Positions 17,109 through 26,380 of a stretch of DNA of 64,000 nucleotides are shown one piece after another (position 1 is the stretch's first letter; each line of letters opens with the position of its first letter). The position numbers and the translations under genes are program-made. Origin of the DNA: Larkinella punicea (GTDB lineage: Bacteria > Bacteroidota > Bacteroidia > Cytophagales > Spirosomataceae); the NCBI RefSeq assembly GCF_003334855.1, contig NZ_QOWE01000013.1, forward strand, positions 124,001 to 188,000. The letters are read 5' to 3'. The notes beneath the pieces are model-generated. The model had not been told where the DNA came from. It did no database searches and worked only from the letters and a program-made list of their open reading frames with translations.

Positions 17109-20100
17109 ATGAAGAAAACTGTACACCACCTGGGTCTGCTAGCGGTGCTATTGATCGGCTATCCGGTTACCGGTTTTTGCCAGACACTGGCGTCTGCCCA
17201 ACACCTGCAACGCTCCGCCAGCCGAAGCACGCAAACGCAACTTAAAAACATTTTGCTCGATTTGCAGCGCCATTACCGCGTTGAAATTGTGTTTGAAGAC
17301 CGGATCATGGCCGGGAAAAATGTGCCTTCCGAACCCGTCAATCTGAATGTTTCCGTCGAGAAAAATCTGCATAATTTGCTGAAAAATACGGGTTTGCGGG
17401 TGAAGAAAATCCGGAAAGATACGTTTGTGATCACCGAAGAGCGGAAAACGAAAAACGACCTGTCGAACCGAACCCCTGAAACAGAGTCGGAAGCTTCTTC
17501 GCCCGCTGCCACGCCAGTCGACGAGCGCACCGATGGCAATGCGACCGAATCCGTCGCCAACCACCAGCCCGTTGTGGCCGACCTCAGCATCAGTGGCACG
17601 GTTATCGACGAATCCGGGGCGGGATTGCCGGGCGTCAGCGTGGTGTTGAAAGGCACGACCCGCGGTACGACCACCGACAGCAAAGGATTCTATCAGGTGA
17701 ATGTTCCCGACGAAAAGGCGGTATTGGTCTTCAGCTTTGTCGGCTACATCTCTCAGGAAGTGACCGTCGGAAACCGCTCTACGGTGGGCGTTAAACTGGA
17801 AAACGATACGAAGTCGCTCTCGGAAGTGGTCGTGGTGGGTTACGGCACGCAGAAGAAAGTAAACCTGACGGGGGCCGTATCGTCCATCTCGAACGAAGAA
17901 CTGGTGCGACGCCCCGTGGGCCAGACCTCAGCCGCTTTGCAGGGCATGATGCCGGGCGTAACGGTGACGCAACGCTCCGGCCGACCGGGTGCCGATGGCG
18001 GTTCCATCCGGATTCGTGGGGTTGGAACGTTGGGAAATTCGGACCCGCTGGTGCTCATCGACGGCATTGAAGGTTCTATGAACAGCATCGATCCCAACCT
18101 GATCGAGACGGTTTCGGTCCTGAAAGATGCGGCTTCGTCCTCCATTTATGGGTCGCGGGCGGCCAACGGTGTCATTTTGATCACCACCAAACGGGCCAAA
18201 GGAAACCGGATTTCGGTCAACTACAACAACTACATCGGCTGGCAAACGCCCACGAATTTGCCCAAAATGGCCAACGCCATCGACCACATGCTGCTCACCA
18301 ACGAAGCATATGTGAACGTGGGCCGTTCCCCGCTGTATTCCGACGATTTAATCCAGAAATACCGTACGGAAGGGGCTTCCAACCGCGATTTGTATCCCGA
18401 TACGGACTGGCAGAAAGAAGTGTTAACGGGTTCCGGCCTGCAACAGAGTCACTTTGTGAGCATCAACGGCGGGAGTGATAAAATCCGCTTTCTGACGTCG
18501 GTGGGCTACTTTGACCAGAAAGGCGTCATCGAGAATTCGACGTTCAGACGCTACACACTCCGGAACAACGCTGATATTCAGCTTTCTAAAAAATTCAGCG
18601 CGCGGGTCGATCTCCAACTCGTGGCAGCCACGACCCTCGAACCGGGCCGGGGTTCCGAGGAAGTATTCCACTGGATGAACCGGATTCCGGCCAATCAGAT
18701 TGGGATTAACTCCAACGGAACCTGGGGCGACGGCTGGAACGGCGACAACCCGATTGCGATGTCGCGCGATGGCGGAACCCGGAAGAACAACAGCCCGTAC
18801 GCTTTTCTGAATGCGGCCCTGGTCTATAAACCCACCTCGTTTTTGACGGCTGAAATCGCCTATGCGCCCAAGTATGCCTTGTCGATCGACAAGAATTTCA
18901 ACAAAGCCATTCAGGCGTATAAACCCAATGGTGCATTGAGCTTTCTGGCACCGGCCCGAAGCACGCTGACTGAGGGCAACAGCCGGTCGATGTATACAAC
19001 CCTGCGCGGAACGTTGACGTTTGATAAAGCGTACGGCGACCACGGACTGAAAATTTTAGCCGGTTTTTCCCGGGAAGATTTTCGCAACGACAATGTATCG
19101 GCTTACCGGGAGGGCTTTCTATTGCCCGATTATCAGGTGCTGAACGCCGGAGCCTCGGACATCCAACGGGCTTCGGGAGGAGCCTCGGAATGGGCGTTGC
19201 AATCTGTTTTCGGACGAATCAACTACGATTACAAACAGAAGTATCTGCTGGAGGCCAATGCCCGCTACGACGGATCTTCCCGGTTTGCGACGGGGCGTAA
19301 ATACGGTTTTTTCCCTTCGGTATCGGGCGGCTGGCGGATTTCACAGGAACCGTTCATGCTGCCGATTTCCAACGTGGTCAACGAACTGAAACTAAGGGCT
19401 TCGTGGGGACAACTGGGTAACCAACTTATTGGCAACTATCCGTTTATGTCGTCGCTGCAATTCGGCCCTTACACCTTCAATAAACAGATTGTCAACGTCG
19501 TAGCCCTCAACACGCTGGCGAACGCGGATATTTCCTGGGAAACCACCGAAATGACGGATATTGGTCTGGACATGACGCTGTTTTCCAACCTGTCGATCAC
19601 CGCTGATTATTTTTCGAAACGTACCAAAGATATTCTGTTGGAACTGGATATTCCGGCCATCATCGGCTTGGGAAAACCTTCACAAAATGCTGGCGTGGTT
19701 GAAAACAAAGGCTGGGAACTCGGCATCAATTACAAAGGAGCCGTCCGGAATTTTCGCTACGATGTCGGATTCAATATATCGGATGTTAAAAACAAGGTGA
19801 TCGACATGCGGGGTGTCAACCTGACGGGCCTGACTGCCAACCGGGAAGGCTACCCGATCAATTCGCTCTTCGGTCTGGAGTCGGAAGGGTTTTTCCAGAC
19901 GGCCGACGAAGTGGCCGCCCACGCCCAGCAATTCGGGGTGATCAAACCGGGTGATATCAAATACAAGGATCAGAACGGCGATGGTCTCATTAACAACGAC
20001 GATAACGTGGTTTTTGGAAACACCATTCCCCGCTTCACCTACGGCAGCACGCTGAACGCGTATTACAAAGGGTTTAGCTTAAACATTGTTCTTCAGGGCG

Positions 20101-20498
20101 TTGGTAAAGCTGACGGCTATCTGAATGAGCAGGGAATCATGCCGTTCTTTCTGGGCGGAACCGTGCAGGAGCAGCATAAAGACCACTGGACCCCGGAAAC
20201 GCCCAATGCTACTTTCCCCCGGCTGGCGTTCAGCGAAGCCAACAACGAAAAGAACTCCAGCTTCTGGATGCGGAATGCCGCTTATATGCGTCTGAAAAAC
20301 ATTCAGATTGGCTACACGCTGCCGACAAACCTGACCCAGCGCGCGGGCATCAACAACGTGCGGGTTTTTGCCAACGGCCAGAATCTGCTAACCTGGGACA
20401 AGTTCTGGGACGGCTACGATGTCGAATCGCCGGTTGGTTCGGGCCGCAGCTATCCGCAGGTCAAAATGGTCAGCTTCGGACTTGATGTTAGCTTCTAA
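17109..20498 (+). CDS. SusC/RagA TonB-linked outer-membrane protein with STN domain
   Basis: This 1129-residue receptor has a signal peptide, an STN domain (about 45-100, LKNILLDLQRHYRVEIVFEDR), a Ser/Thr/Glu-rich linker, a carboxypeptidase-regulatory-like domain (about 158-235, SGTVIDESGAGLPGVSVVLKG), the SusC plug start EVVVVGYGTQKK near 238 and a beta-barrel that ends with an aromatic residue (LDVSF). It imports large solutes through the outer membrane with energy from TonB. The STN domain links it to the FecR and sigma genes upstream. The substrate is unknown. SusD follows 114 bases later, with a long hairpin in the gap. Confidence 0.97.
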   Translation: MKKTVHHLGLLAVLLIGYPVTGFCQTLASAQHLQRSASRSTQTQLKNILLDLQRHYRVEIVFEDRIMAGKNVPSEPVNLNVSVEKNLHNLLKNTGLRVKKIRKDTFVITEERKTKNDLSNRTPETESEASSPAATPVDERTDGNATESVANHQPVVADLSISGTVIDESGAGLPGVSVVLKGTTRGTTTDSKGFYQVNVPDEKAVLVFSFVGYISQEVTVGNRSTVGVKLENDTKSLSEVVVVGYGTQKKVNLTGAVSSISNEELVRRPVGQTSAALQGMMPGVTVTQRSGRPGADGGSIRIRGVGTLGNSDPLVLIDGIEGSMNSIDPNLIETVSVLKDAASSSIYGSRAANGVILITTKRAKGNRISVNYNNYIGWQTPTNLPKMANAIDHMLLTNEAYVNVGRSPLYSDDLIQKYRTEGASNRDLYPDTDWQKEVLTGSGLQQSHFVSINGGSDKIRFLTSVGYFDQKGVIENSTFRRYTLRNNADIQLSKKFSARVDLQLVAATTLEPGRGSEEVFHWMNRIPANQIGINSNGTWGDGWNGDNPIAMSRDGGTRKNNSPYAFLNAALVYKPTSFLTAEIAYAPKYALSIDKNFNKAIQAYKPNGALSFLAPARSTLTEGNSRSMYTTLRGTLTFDKAYGDHGLKILAGFSREDFRNDNVSAYREGFLLPDYQVLNAGASDIQRASGGASEWALQSVFGRINYDYKQKYLLEANARYDGSSRFATGRKYGFFPSVSGGWRISQEPFMLPISNVVNELKLRASWGQLGNQLIGNYPFMSSLQFGPYTFNKQIVNVVALNTLANADISWETTEMTDIGLDMTLFSNLSITADYFSKRTKDILLELDIPAIIGLGKPSQNAGVVENKGWELGINYKGAVRNFRYDVGFNISDVKNKVIDMRGVNLTGLTANREGYPINSLFGLESEGFFQTADEVAAHAQQFGVIKPGDIKYKDQNGDGLINNDDNVVFGNTIPRFTYGSTLNAYYKGFSLNIVLQGVGKADGYLNEQGIMPFFLGGTVQEQHKDHWTPETPNATFPRLAFSEANNEKNSSFWMRNAAYMRLKNIQIGYTLPTNLTQRAGINNVRVFANGQNLLTWDKFWDGYDVESPVGSGRSYPQVKMVSFGLDVSF

Positions 20499-20501
20499 AA
20501 A

Positions 20502-20576
20502 CTTTGCCCCCAACCCCCTAAAGGGGATTTTGCTCTGCCAGTTTTAAAAGTCCCCTTTAGGGGGTTGGGGGCAAAG
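20502..20576. repeat. Long inverted repeat, CCCCTAAAGGGG family, copy 2
   Basis: Two perfect 26-base arms (20502-20527 and 20551-20576) read CTTTGCCCCCAACCCCCTAA and its complement; pairing continues toward the loop with one missing base. Compared with the other copies the inner word is CCCCCAACCCCC, and the opposite arm has changed to match. It starts 4 bases after the SusC stop codon and sits before the SusD start, so it would form a strong hairpin inside a susCD transcript. Confidence 0.9.
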
Positions 20577-20612
20577 GCCCTTGTTACCAATGTTTTAACG
20601 AACCTCACTCGA

Positions 20613-22271
20613 ATGAAAAAGATACACTACTGGTTTTTGTCCGTCTGCCTGATCCTGAGTACCACCTCCTGCGAGGATTACCTGGAACGCTTTCCGCTGG
20701 AAGGCCCCGCCGACCAGTCGTATTTTGCCAACGCCAGCGAACTGGAACTGGCCGTCAACGGCTGCTACAAAGGCATGAATTTTCACCCCAGCGACGGGAT
20801 GCCGACCCAGCTTTTGCTGGATGTTTGCACCGATATCAACTGGGACCGGAACAACAGTGCCATGCAGCAAATCGGCAAAGGAAGCCACGACAGCAACAAC
20901 GGTTTCGTGCGGTCGGTCTGGAATGAGTCCTACAAAATTATTGGCCGCTGTAATTTTATCCTGGACAACATGAACAAGCTGGACGGCAAAATGGATGCGA
21001 CGCTGTATGCCCGCTACCAGGCCGAAGCCCGTTTCATCCGCGCTTACCAATACGGTTATCTGATCGAATTGTTTGGCGGGGTTCCGCTGGTGACCAAAAC
21101 GCTGGGTCTGGCCGATGCACAGGTTCCGAAAGGCACCAAAGACGAATGCGCCACCTTTGTCATGAACGAACTGGACGAAGCGGCCAAGGCGTTGCCAACC
21201 AGCTACGATGCCAGAAATACCGGTCGGGCCACCCGGCAGGCGGCTCTGGCTACCAAAGCCCGGACAGCCTTATACAACGAGAAATGGGACGTTGCGGCCA
21301 CCGCTGCCAAAGCCGTCATGGATTTGAATATCAATAAATTGCATCCAAATTTCGGGGAGTTGTTTTCGTATAAAGGCCAGAATTCCAGTGAAATTATGTT
21401 CTCGTTGCAATACCTGAAAGGAACGCTGACACACAGCACCCCGCAGAATTTTCTGTCGCGCAACGCGCAGGGCGCTTCCAACAAGGTGCCGGGGCAAATG
21501 CTGGTGGATTCGTACGAATGCACGGATGGACTGTCGATTGATAAATCGCCCTTGTATAACCCGAAAGATCCGTTCAAAAACCGCGACCCGCGCCTGGATT
21601 TCACGGTGGCCGTACCAGGTTCCAACTACTTCAATTTCAAGTTTGAAACCCACAAAGACAGCGTCAAAACGATCAATTATGCCACGGGCGCGCGGGTTGA
21701 CAACCAGGACGCCATTCACGCCTTTGCGACGTATACCGGCTACTGCTGGCGGAAATATACCGACCTGACGGACAAAGACGACCGGAGCAATTCGGAACTC
21801 AACATCATCCTGATCCGCTATGCCGAAGTGTTACTGATTTACGCGGAAGCTAAAATTGAAGCCAACCAGATCGACCAATCGGTTTACGACGCCATCAATG
21901 CCGTGCGGCAGCGGGTCAACATGCCGGCCATCAAAACGGGCAAAACGCAGGCCGAACTTCGCTCCATTATTCGCAAGGAACGGAAGTATGAATTGGCCAA
22001 TGAAGGCTTTCGTTTATTTGACATCCGTCGCTGGAAAATCGCTGAAAAGCTGATGAACGGGAATTTCCTGGGCCGCATTCCGAAAGGGTTGCTGGCGACA
22101 GCCCCAGCGATCGACGCCAACGGAACGCCGGATTACAGCAATGTGCCTAACAAAGCCGACATGCGGGTGGTCGAACTCCGGATTTTTAATCCGAACCGCG
22201 ATTACCTGTGGCCGATTCCGTACATCGAAACCGTTACGAACAAAGTACTGACTCAAAACGCTGGTTATTAA
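20613..22271 (+). CDS. RagB/SusD-family nutrient-binding lipoprotein
   Basis: The ATG at 20613 begins a lipoprotein signal (MKKIHYWFLSVCLILSTTSC), which is why it is preferred over the frame opening at 20565, inside the hairpin. The 552-residue protein has SusD marks: EDYLERFPLEGP after the Cys, NFILDNMN, ARFIRAYQYGYLIELFGGVPLV with the TPR-like helices around it, and the C-terminal EAKIEANQIDQ, KERKYELANEGFRLFDIRRW and YLWPIPYIE. SusD lies on the cell surface as the lid of SusC and binds its substrate. The pairing with the SusC at 17109-20498 is clear. Confidence 0.96.
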   Translation: MKKIHYWFLSVCLILSTTSCEDYLERFPLEGPADQSYFANASELELAVNGCYKGMNFHPSDGMPTQLLLDVCTDINWDRNNSAMQQIGKGSHDSNNGFVRSVWNESYKIIGRCNFILDNMNKLDGKMDATLYARYQAEARFIRAYQYGYLIELFGGVPLVTKTLGLADAQVPKGTKDECATFVMNELDEAAKALPTSYDARNTGRATRQAALATKARTALYNEKWDVAATAAKAVMDLNINKLHPNFGELFSYKGQNSSEIMFSLQYLKGTLTHSTPQNFLSRNAQGASNKVPGQMLVDSYECTDGLSIDKSPLYNPKDPFKNRDPRLDFTVAVPGSNYFNFKFETHKDSVKTINYATGARVDNQDAIHAFATYTGYCWRKYTDLTDKDDRSNSELNIILIRYAEVLLIYAEAKIEANQIDQSVYDAINAVRQRVNMPAIKTGKTQAELRSIIRKERKYELANEGFRLFDIRRWKIAEKLMNGNFLGRIPKGLLATAPAIDANGTPDYSNVPNKADMRVVELRIFNPNRDYLWPIPYIETVTNKVLTQNAGY

Positions 22272-22374
22272 TACTTCTCATTTTGCCCCTCAATCCCCTA
22301 AAGGGGACTTGTACACAGCTTAATCTGGATGCCAAAAGTCCCCTTTAGGGGATTGAGGGGCAAAATGAGAAGTA
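22272..22374. repeat. Long perfect inverted repeat, CCCCTAAAGGGG family, copy 3
   Basis: Perfect 39-base arms (22272-22310 and 22336-22374) share the inner core CCCCTAAAGGGGACTT with copy 1 but differ outside it (ACTTCTCATTTTGCCCCTCA), with exact complementary changes in the opposite arm. The loop is 25 bases. It begins immediately after the SusD stop codon and ends 22 bases before the next gene, so it may separate expression of SusC/D from the oxidoreductase genes. Confidence 0.93.
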
Positions 22375-22396
22375 GAATTTTCACTAATTATACCCA

Positions 22397-24157
22397 ATGC
22401 CTGCAACCCGACGCCACTTTCTGAAAGTTTCCGGCCTGAGCGGTTTAGCTCTCACCGCCGGACTCCCCGAACCTTACGCCAGCACAACCGCTCCGCTGGC
22501 GGAGACTGAGTATGATCTGATCATTGTTGGGGCCACGCCCGGCGGGATTATGGCCGCCGTTTCGGCTTCCCGGATGGGTAAAAAATCGTTGATTCTGGAG
22601 CGGACGGCCTACATCGGCGGTTTGCCCGCCAACGGACTTGGTGCCACCGACATCGCCACCCGCGGAGCCACGGGCGGTTTGTTCCTGGAGTTTGTTCAGC
22701 GCATCAAGGCCTATTACGTCGAAAAATACGGGGCGGATTCGCAGCAGGCCACCGACTGTGCCAATGGCTACCATTTCGAGCCGTCGGTAGCCGCCAAAAT
22801 CTTCGATGGCTTTTTGAAAGACAGTCCGAATGCGACGATGTTGACCCTGCGGCAGTTCGATTTTGAACCCGAAAACCTGACGATCGAGAAAAACCGCATT
22901 CGGGGCATTCGCGTCATCAACCGAACGACGAAAAAAACGGAAACCTATCAGGGGCGGTTTTTTATCGACGCGACCTACGAAGGTGACCTGATTGCGGCTG
23001 CGGGCGTTCCGTTTTTTCTGGGCCGGGAAGGCAAATCGGAATACAACGAAGTGGGAGCCGGTCGGGTGTATAAATACTGGGCCGGGCCGGAAGGCGAAGG
23101 TTCGACGTTTCAGGGCGACAATGCCGTCCAGTCGTACAATTACCGCCTGTGCGTGACTAACGATCCGAAAATTCGGGTCAAAATCCAGAAACCGGCGCGT
23201 TATAACCGCGAAGAATATGCCTCGCTGATCAATGATGTTAGAACCGGTACGTATACAGGCGTCGCCATGACGAAACTGACCGATGCCCAGAAGGCTGAAA
23301 TTCAGCGCAAGACGAAAGCGGGCATGTCGCCGGACGTTCCCGGTATGCCGAAAGGCATCGCCTGGCTGACGAATATGGTCAAGTTGCCGAACGGGAAAAA
23401 TGACGGGAATAACCAGCACCACGCTTTTATTTCCACCGATTTGCCGGAAGAAAACTGGCCGTATCCGACCTCGGGCTGGGAGTGGCGCGACCGGTTTGCC
23501 CAACGGTTGCGGGAATATACCGAAGGACTTTTTTACTTCGCCCAGAACGACCCCGAATTGCCCGAGTGGTTTCGGAAGGAGTGCGCACAATGGGGCTGGG
23601 CTAAAGATGAATACACCGATAACGGAAATTTTCCCCGGCAGTTGTATGTTCGGGAAGGCCGCCGGATGAAGGGGAAATACATCTTCAAGGCCCAGGACGC
23701 GCAGCCGGTCAAACCGGGCGGCCGACCTCCGCTTCATGCCGACAGCATCACGGCAAGCCATTACGCCCTCGACTCGCACGCGGTTCGGAAACGGGAAGCG
23801 GGCAAAATTCACCTGGACGGTTTTATCAGCTATCCCTCGGCGGTGTATACGGTTCCGTTCCGGGTCATTGTGCCGGATTCGCCTTTGGAAAACCTGCTGG
23901 CGCCGGTTCCGGCTTCGGCTACGCACATCGGTTTTTCGACGCTCCGGATGGAACCGTGCTGGATGGCCCTCGGGCAAGCCGCCGGAACCGCTGCCGCCCT
24001 GTGCGTCCAGAAATCGCAGTCGGTGCATGACCTGTCGGTGCCGGACTTGCAGAAGTCGTTGTTGCAGCAAAAGGCTATTCTGGTGTATGAGAAGGGACTT
24101 TCAGCATCCGACCCGAATTTTGAAGCCAACCAGTTGGCGGCTTTGCAGGGAAAATGA
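22397..24157 (+). CDS. FAD-dependent oxidoreductase, exported (FAD_oxidored family)
   Basis: The 586-residue protein starts with a twin-arginine-like signal (ATRRHFLKVSGLSGLALTAG), which suggests export of the folded flavoprotein. The FAD-binding Rossmann motif is EYDLIIVGATPGGIMAAVSASRMG, followed by LERTAYIGGLPANGLGATDI. Later family marks are FFIDATYEGDLIAAAGVPFFLGRE, QSYNYRLCVT and GFSTLRMEPCWMALGQAAGTAAAL. Members of this family are often encoded in polysaccharide-use loci of Bacteroidota, where they are thought to oxidise sugars or related compounds. The substrate is not known. A paralogue with similar motif order follows 125 bases downstream. Confidence 0.92.
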   Translation: MPATRRHFLKVSGLSGLALTAGLPEPYASTTAPLAETEYDLIIVGATPGGIMAAVSASRMGKKSLILERTAYIGGLPANGLGATDIATRGATGGLFLEFVQRIKAYYVEKYGADSQQATDCANGYHFEPSVAAKIFDGFLKDSPNATMLTLRQFDFEPENLTIEKNRIRGIRVINRTTKKTETYQGRFFIDATYEGDLIAAAGVPFFLGREGKSEYNEVGAGRVYKYWAGPEGEGSTFQGDNAVQSYNYRLCVTNDPKIRVKIQKPARYNREEYASLINDVRTGTYTGVAMTKLTDAQKAEIQRKTKAGMSPDVPGMPKGIAWLTNMVKLPNGKNDGNNQHHAFISTDLPEENWPYPTSGWEWRDRFAQRLREYTEGLFYFAQNDPELPEWFRKECAQWGWAKDEYTDNGNFPRQLYVREGRRMKGKYIFKAQDAQPVKPGGRPPLHADSITASHYALDSHAVRKREAGKIHLDGFISYPSAVYTVPFRVIVPDSPLENLLAPVPASATHIGFSTLRMEPCWMALGQAAGTAAALCVQKSQSVHDLSVPDLQKSLLQQKAILVYEKGLSASDPNFEANQLAALQGK

Positions 24158-24175
24158 GTTTTAAAAAGAGTTGTA

Positions 24176-24264
24176 TCGCGGAGTTGAACGGAGGTAAAGG
24201 GAGTTTAGCAGAGTTTTTTTAAAGTACTCCGCTAAACTCCCTTTACCTCCGCTCAACTCCGCGA
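24176..24264. repeat. Long inverted repeat, GCGGAGT family, copy 2
   Basis: Two 39-base arms (24176-24214 and 24226-24264) pair with two mismatches and enclose 11 bases. The arm begins TCGCGGAGTTGAACGGAGG. Both mismatches are A where the opposite arm predicts G. It fills the gap between the two FAD oxidoreductase genes. Confidence 0.9.
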
Positions 24265-24282
24265 AATAATAATCCCAAAAAC

Positions 24283-26280
24283 ATGCGATACATACTACTT
24301 TGTCTCAATCTTTTGTTATTCACCTCCGCCATTGCCCAGCAACAGGTGGACGTCTGCGTCTACGGCGGCACATCCGGGGGTGTCATTGCGGCTTACACGG
24401 CCCGGAAACTGGGAAAAACCGTGCTGCTGATCGAACCCGGCAAGCACCTCGGCGGCATGACCTCTGGCGGTTTGGGCCTCACCGACATTGGCAATAAATA
24501 TGCCATTACGGGCATCTCCCGCGACTATTACCGGCGCATCGGACAACACTACGGCAAGTTCGAACAATGGATTTTTGAACCGCACGTGGCCGAAAATCTT
24601 TTCAACGACTACGTCAAACGCGGACAGGTCGATGTGCTGTTGTCGCACCGGCTTTCGAGTGTCAAAAAGACGAATGGAACCATTCAGGAAATCGTTTTGG
24701 AAGACTCGGAAAAACCGGCTGCCAAACGCACCGTTCGGGCTAAAATGTTCATCGACTGCTCGTATGAGGGCGATTTGATGGCGAAAGCCGGTGTTTCCTA
24801 CACCGTTGGGCGGGAGGATAATTCGAAGTACAACGAAACCATCAGCGGGGTGCAGCTCATGAAAGGCCACCAGCTTCCCGACGGCATCGACCCCTACAAA
24901 ACCCCCGGAAAACCGGAATCCGGCTTGCTCTGGGGCGTTAGCCCGGCGAAACTGGAACCGGATGGAACCGGCGACAACAAAGTTCAGGCGTATAATTACC
25001 GCATCTGTTTGTCGTCCGACCCGGCCAATCAGGTGCCCATTACGCGCCCGGCGGGCTACGATTCTACAGTGTATGATTTGCTCGCCCGGCTGATTGCGGC
25101 CCAGCCGCAGAAGCGTACGCTCAACGACTATTTTATCTGGAGCGGAATGCCCAACAAAAAAACCGACATCAACAACCGGAACGGTTTTTCAACGGATATG
25201 ATCGGGATGAATTACGAGTATCCAGACGGGAGCTACGACAAACGGGCGCAGATTATTCGCGATCACGAGCTGTATACCAAGGGATTACTGTACTTCTTCG
25301 GCCACGATTCGCGGGTTCCGCAGGAGCTTCAACAGCAAATGCTGAAATGGGGGTATCCCAAAGACGAGTATACCGACACCGGCAACTGGTCACCGCAACT
25401 TTACGTCCGGGAAGCGCGCCGGATGGTCGGTGCCTACGTGATGACACAGGCCAATTGCCAGGGAAAAGAGGTCGTGACCGACGGCGTCGGCATGGCGGCT
25501 TACACGATGGATTCGCACAACATTCAGCGGATTGTGATCGAAAAAGACGGCAAGAAAATGGCGAAGAACGAGGGGAACGTCGAGGTGGGCGGTTTTGGGC
25601 CGTACCCGATTGCCTACCGCGCCCTGATACCGAAAGAAACCGAGTGCCGGAATCTGCTCGTGCCGGTTTGTTTGTCGGCGTCGCACATTGCCTACGGGTC
25701 GATTCGGATGGAGCCGGTTTTTATGGTGCTGGGCCAATCGACGGCCTTGGCGGCTGTGATGGCCATCGATGCCAAAACCAGTGTACAGAAAGTGGACATC
25801 GCCAAATTGCAGCAGGAACTGAAAATGAATCCGTTAGCGGATAAAAGTACACCCGAAATTCTGGTCGATAATGACGACAAGGCGTTGACAACGGTCACCG
25901 GCCCCTGGCGGCTGGAAAGCAAGAGCAAGGGCGGCTATGGTCCGTCGTATCTGATTCACGAAGGACAGGGCGCCGAAGCTGCGTCGGTACGGTTTACGCC
26001 GAACATTGTCAAAGCGGGGAAATACCGCATTTACACCTATTTCCCGCGTCTGGCTAAAAGTGCTTCCGAGTTGGGAATAACGGTTTCGGACGGAAAAACT
26101 CAGAAGGTTATTCCGATCAAACCTGCTGATATTGTGGTGGTTGGGCAAACGTCCGGCGAGTGGGTGTCGCTTGGGGAATATGACCTGCCGAAAGGGAAAA
26201 CGGCCTCGGTTGAAATTGCGGTCAAGCAAACTGACGGCCCGGTGGTGGCCGATGCGGTTTTGTTCGTACCGGCGTTTTAA
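24283..26280 (+). CDS. FAD-dependent oxidoreductase with C-terminal golvesin-like domain
   Basis: After a Sec signal (LLCLNLLLFTSAIAQ) comes the FAD motif VDVCVYGGTSGGVIAAYTARKLG and EPGKHLGGMTSGGLGLTDIG. The region FIDCSYEGDLMAKAGVSYTVGRED and the later ASHIAYGSIRMEPVFMVLGQ match the family of the upstream gene. Residues about 540-665 add a beta-rich domain (GPWRLESKSKGGYGPSYLI, KAGKYRIYTYFPR, VVADAVLFVPAF) of the golvesin/xanthan-lyase C-terminal type, probably for binding glycans or the cell surface. The 665-residue protein should act in the periplasm or outside the cell, perhaps on the same substrate class as its paralogue. Confidence 0.92.
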   Translation: MRYILLCLNLLLFTSAIAQQQVDVCVYGGTSGGVIAAYTARKLGKTVLLIEPGKHLGGMTSGGLGLTDIGNKYAITGISRDYYRRIGQHYGKFEQWIFEPHVAENLFNDYVKRGQVDVLLSHRLSSVKKTNGTIQEIVLEDSEKPAAKRTVRAKMFIDCSYEGDLMAKAGVSYTVGREDNSKYNETISGVQLMKGHQLPDGIDPYKTPGKPESGLLWGVSPAKLEPDGTGDNKVQAYNYRICLSSDPANQVPITRPAGYDSTVYDLLARLIAAQPQKRTLNDYFIWSGMPNKKTDINNRNGFSTDMIGMNYEYPDGSYDKRAQIIRDHELYTKGLLYFFGHDSRVPQELQQQMLKWGYPKDEYTDTGNWSPQLYVREARRMVGAYVMTQANCQGKEVVTDGVGMAAYTMDSHNIQRIVIEKDGKKMAKNEGNVEVGGFGPYPIAYRALIPKETECRNLLVPVCLSASHIAYGSIRMEPVFMVLGQSTALAAVMAIDAKTSVQKVDIAKLQQELKMNPLADKSTPEILVDNDDKALTTVTGPWRLESKSKGGYGPSYLIHEGQGAEAASVRFTPNIVKAGKYRIYTYFPRLAKSASELGITVSDGKTQKVIPIKPADIVVVGQTSGEWVSLGEYDLPKGKTASVEIAVKQTDGPVVADAVLFVPAF

Positions 26281-26380
26281 CATCCGTGGGTACGTTTAAT
26301 TTCAATTTGGTGGTTGGTTGACAGTAGAGGAAAGCCTGATCGGAGCTTTACACGGTTAGCAATCTTCATTTTATTCCTTC

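Noticed and set aside
22445-24070. A 541-codon open frame on the minus strand
   Set aside because: It lies wholly inside the FAD oxidoreductase gene in antisense. Its translation is rich in Arg, Phe and Gly without family motifs, as is usual for the shadow of a GC-rich gene.
5037-24264. CRISPR arrays
   Set aside because: The repeats are single inverted hairpins at separate places, not direct repeats with regular spacers, and no cas gene is present.
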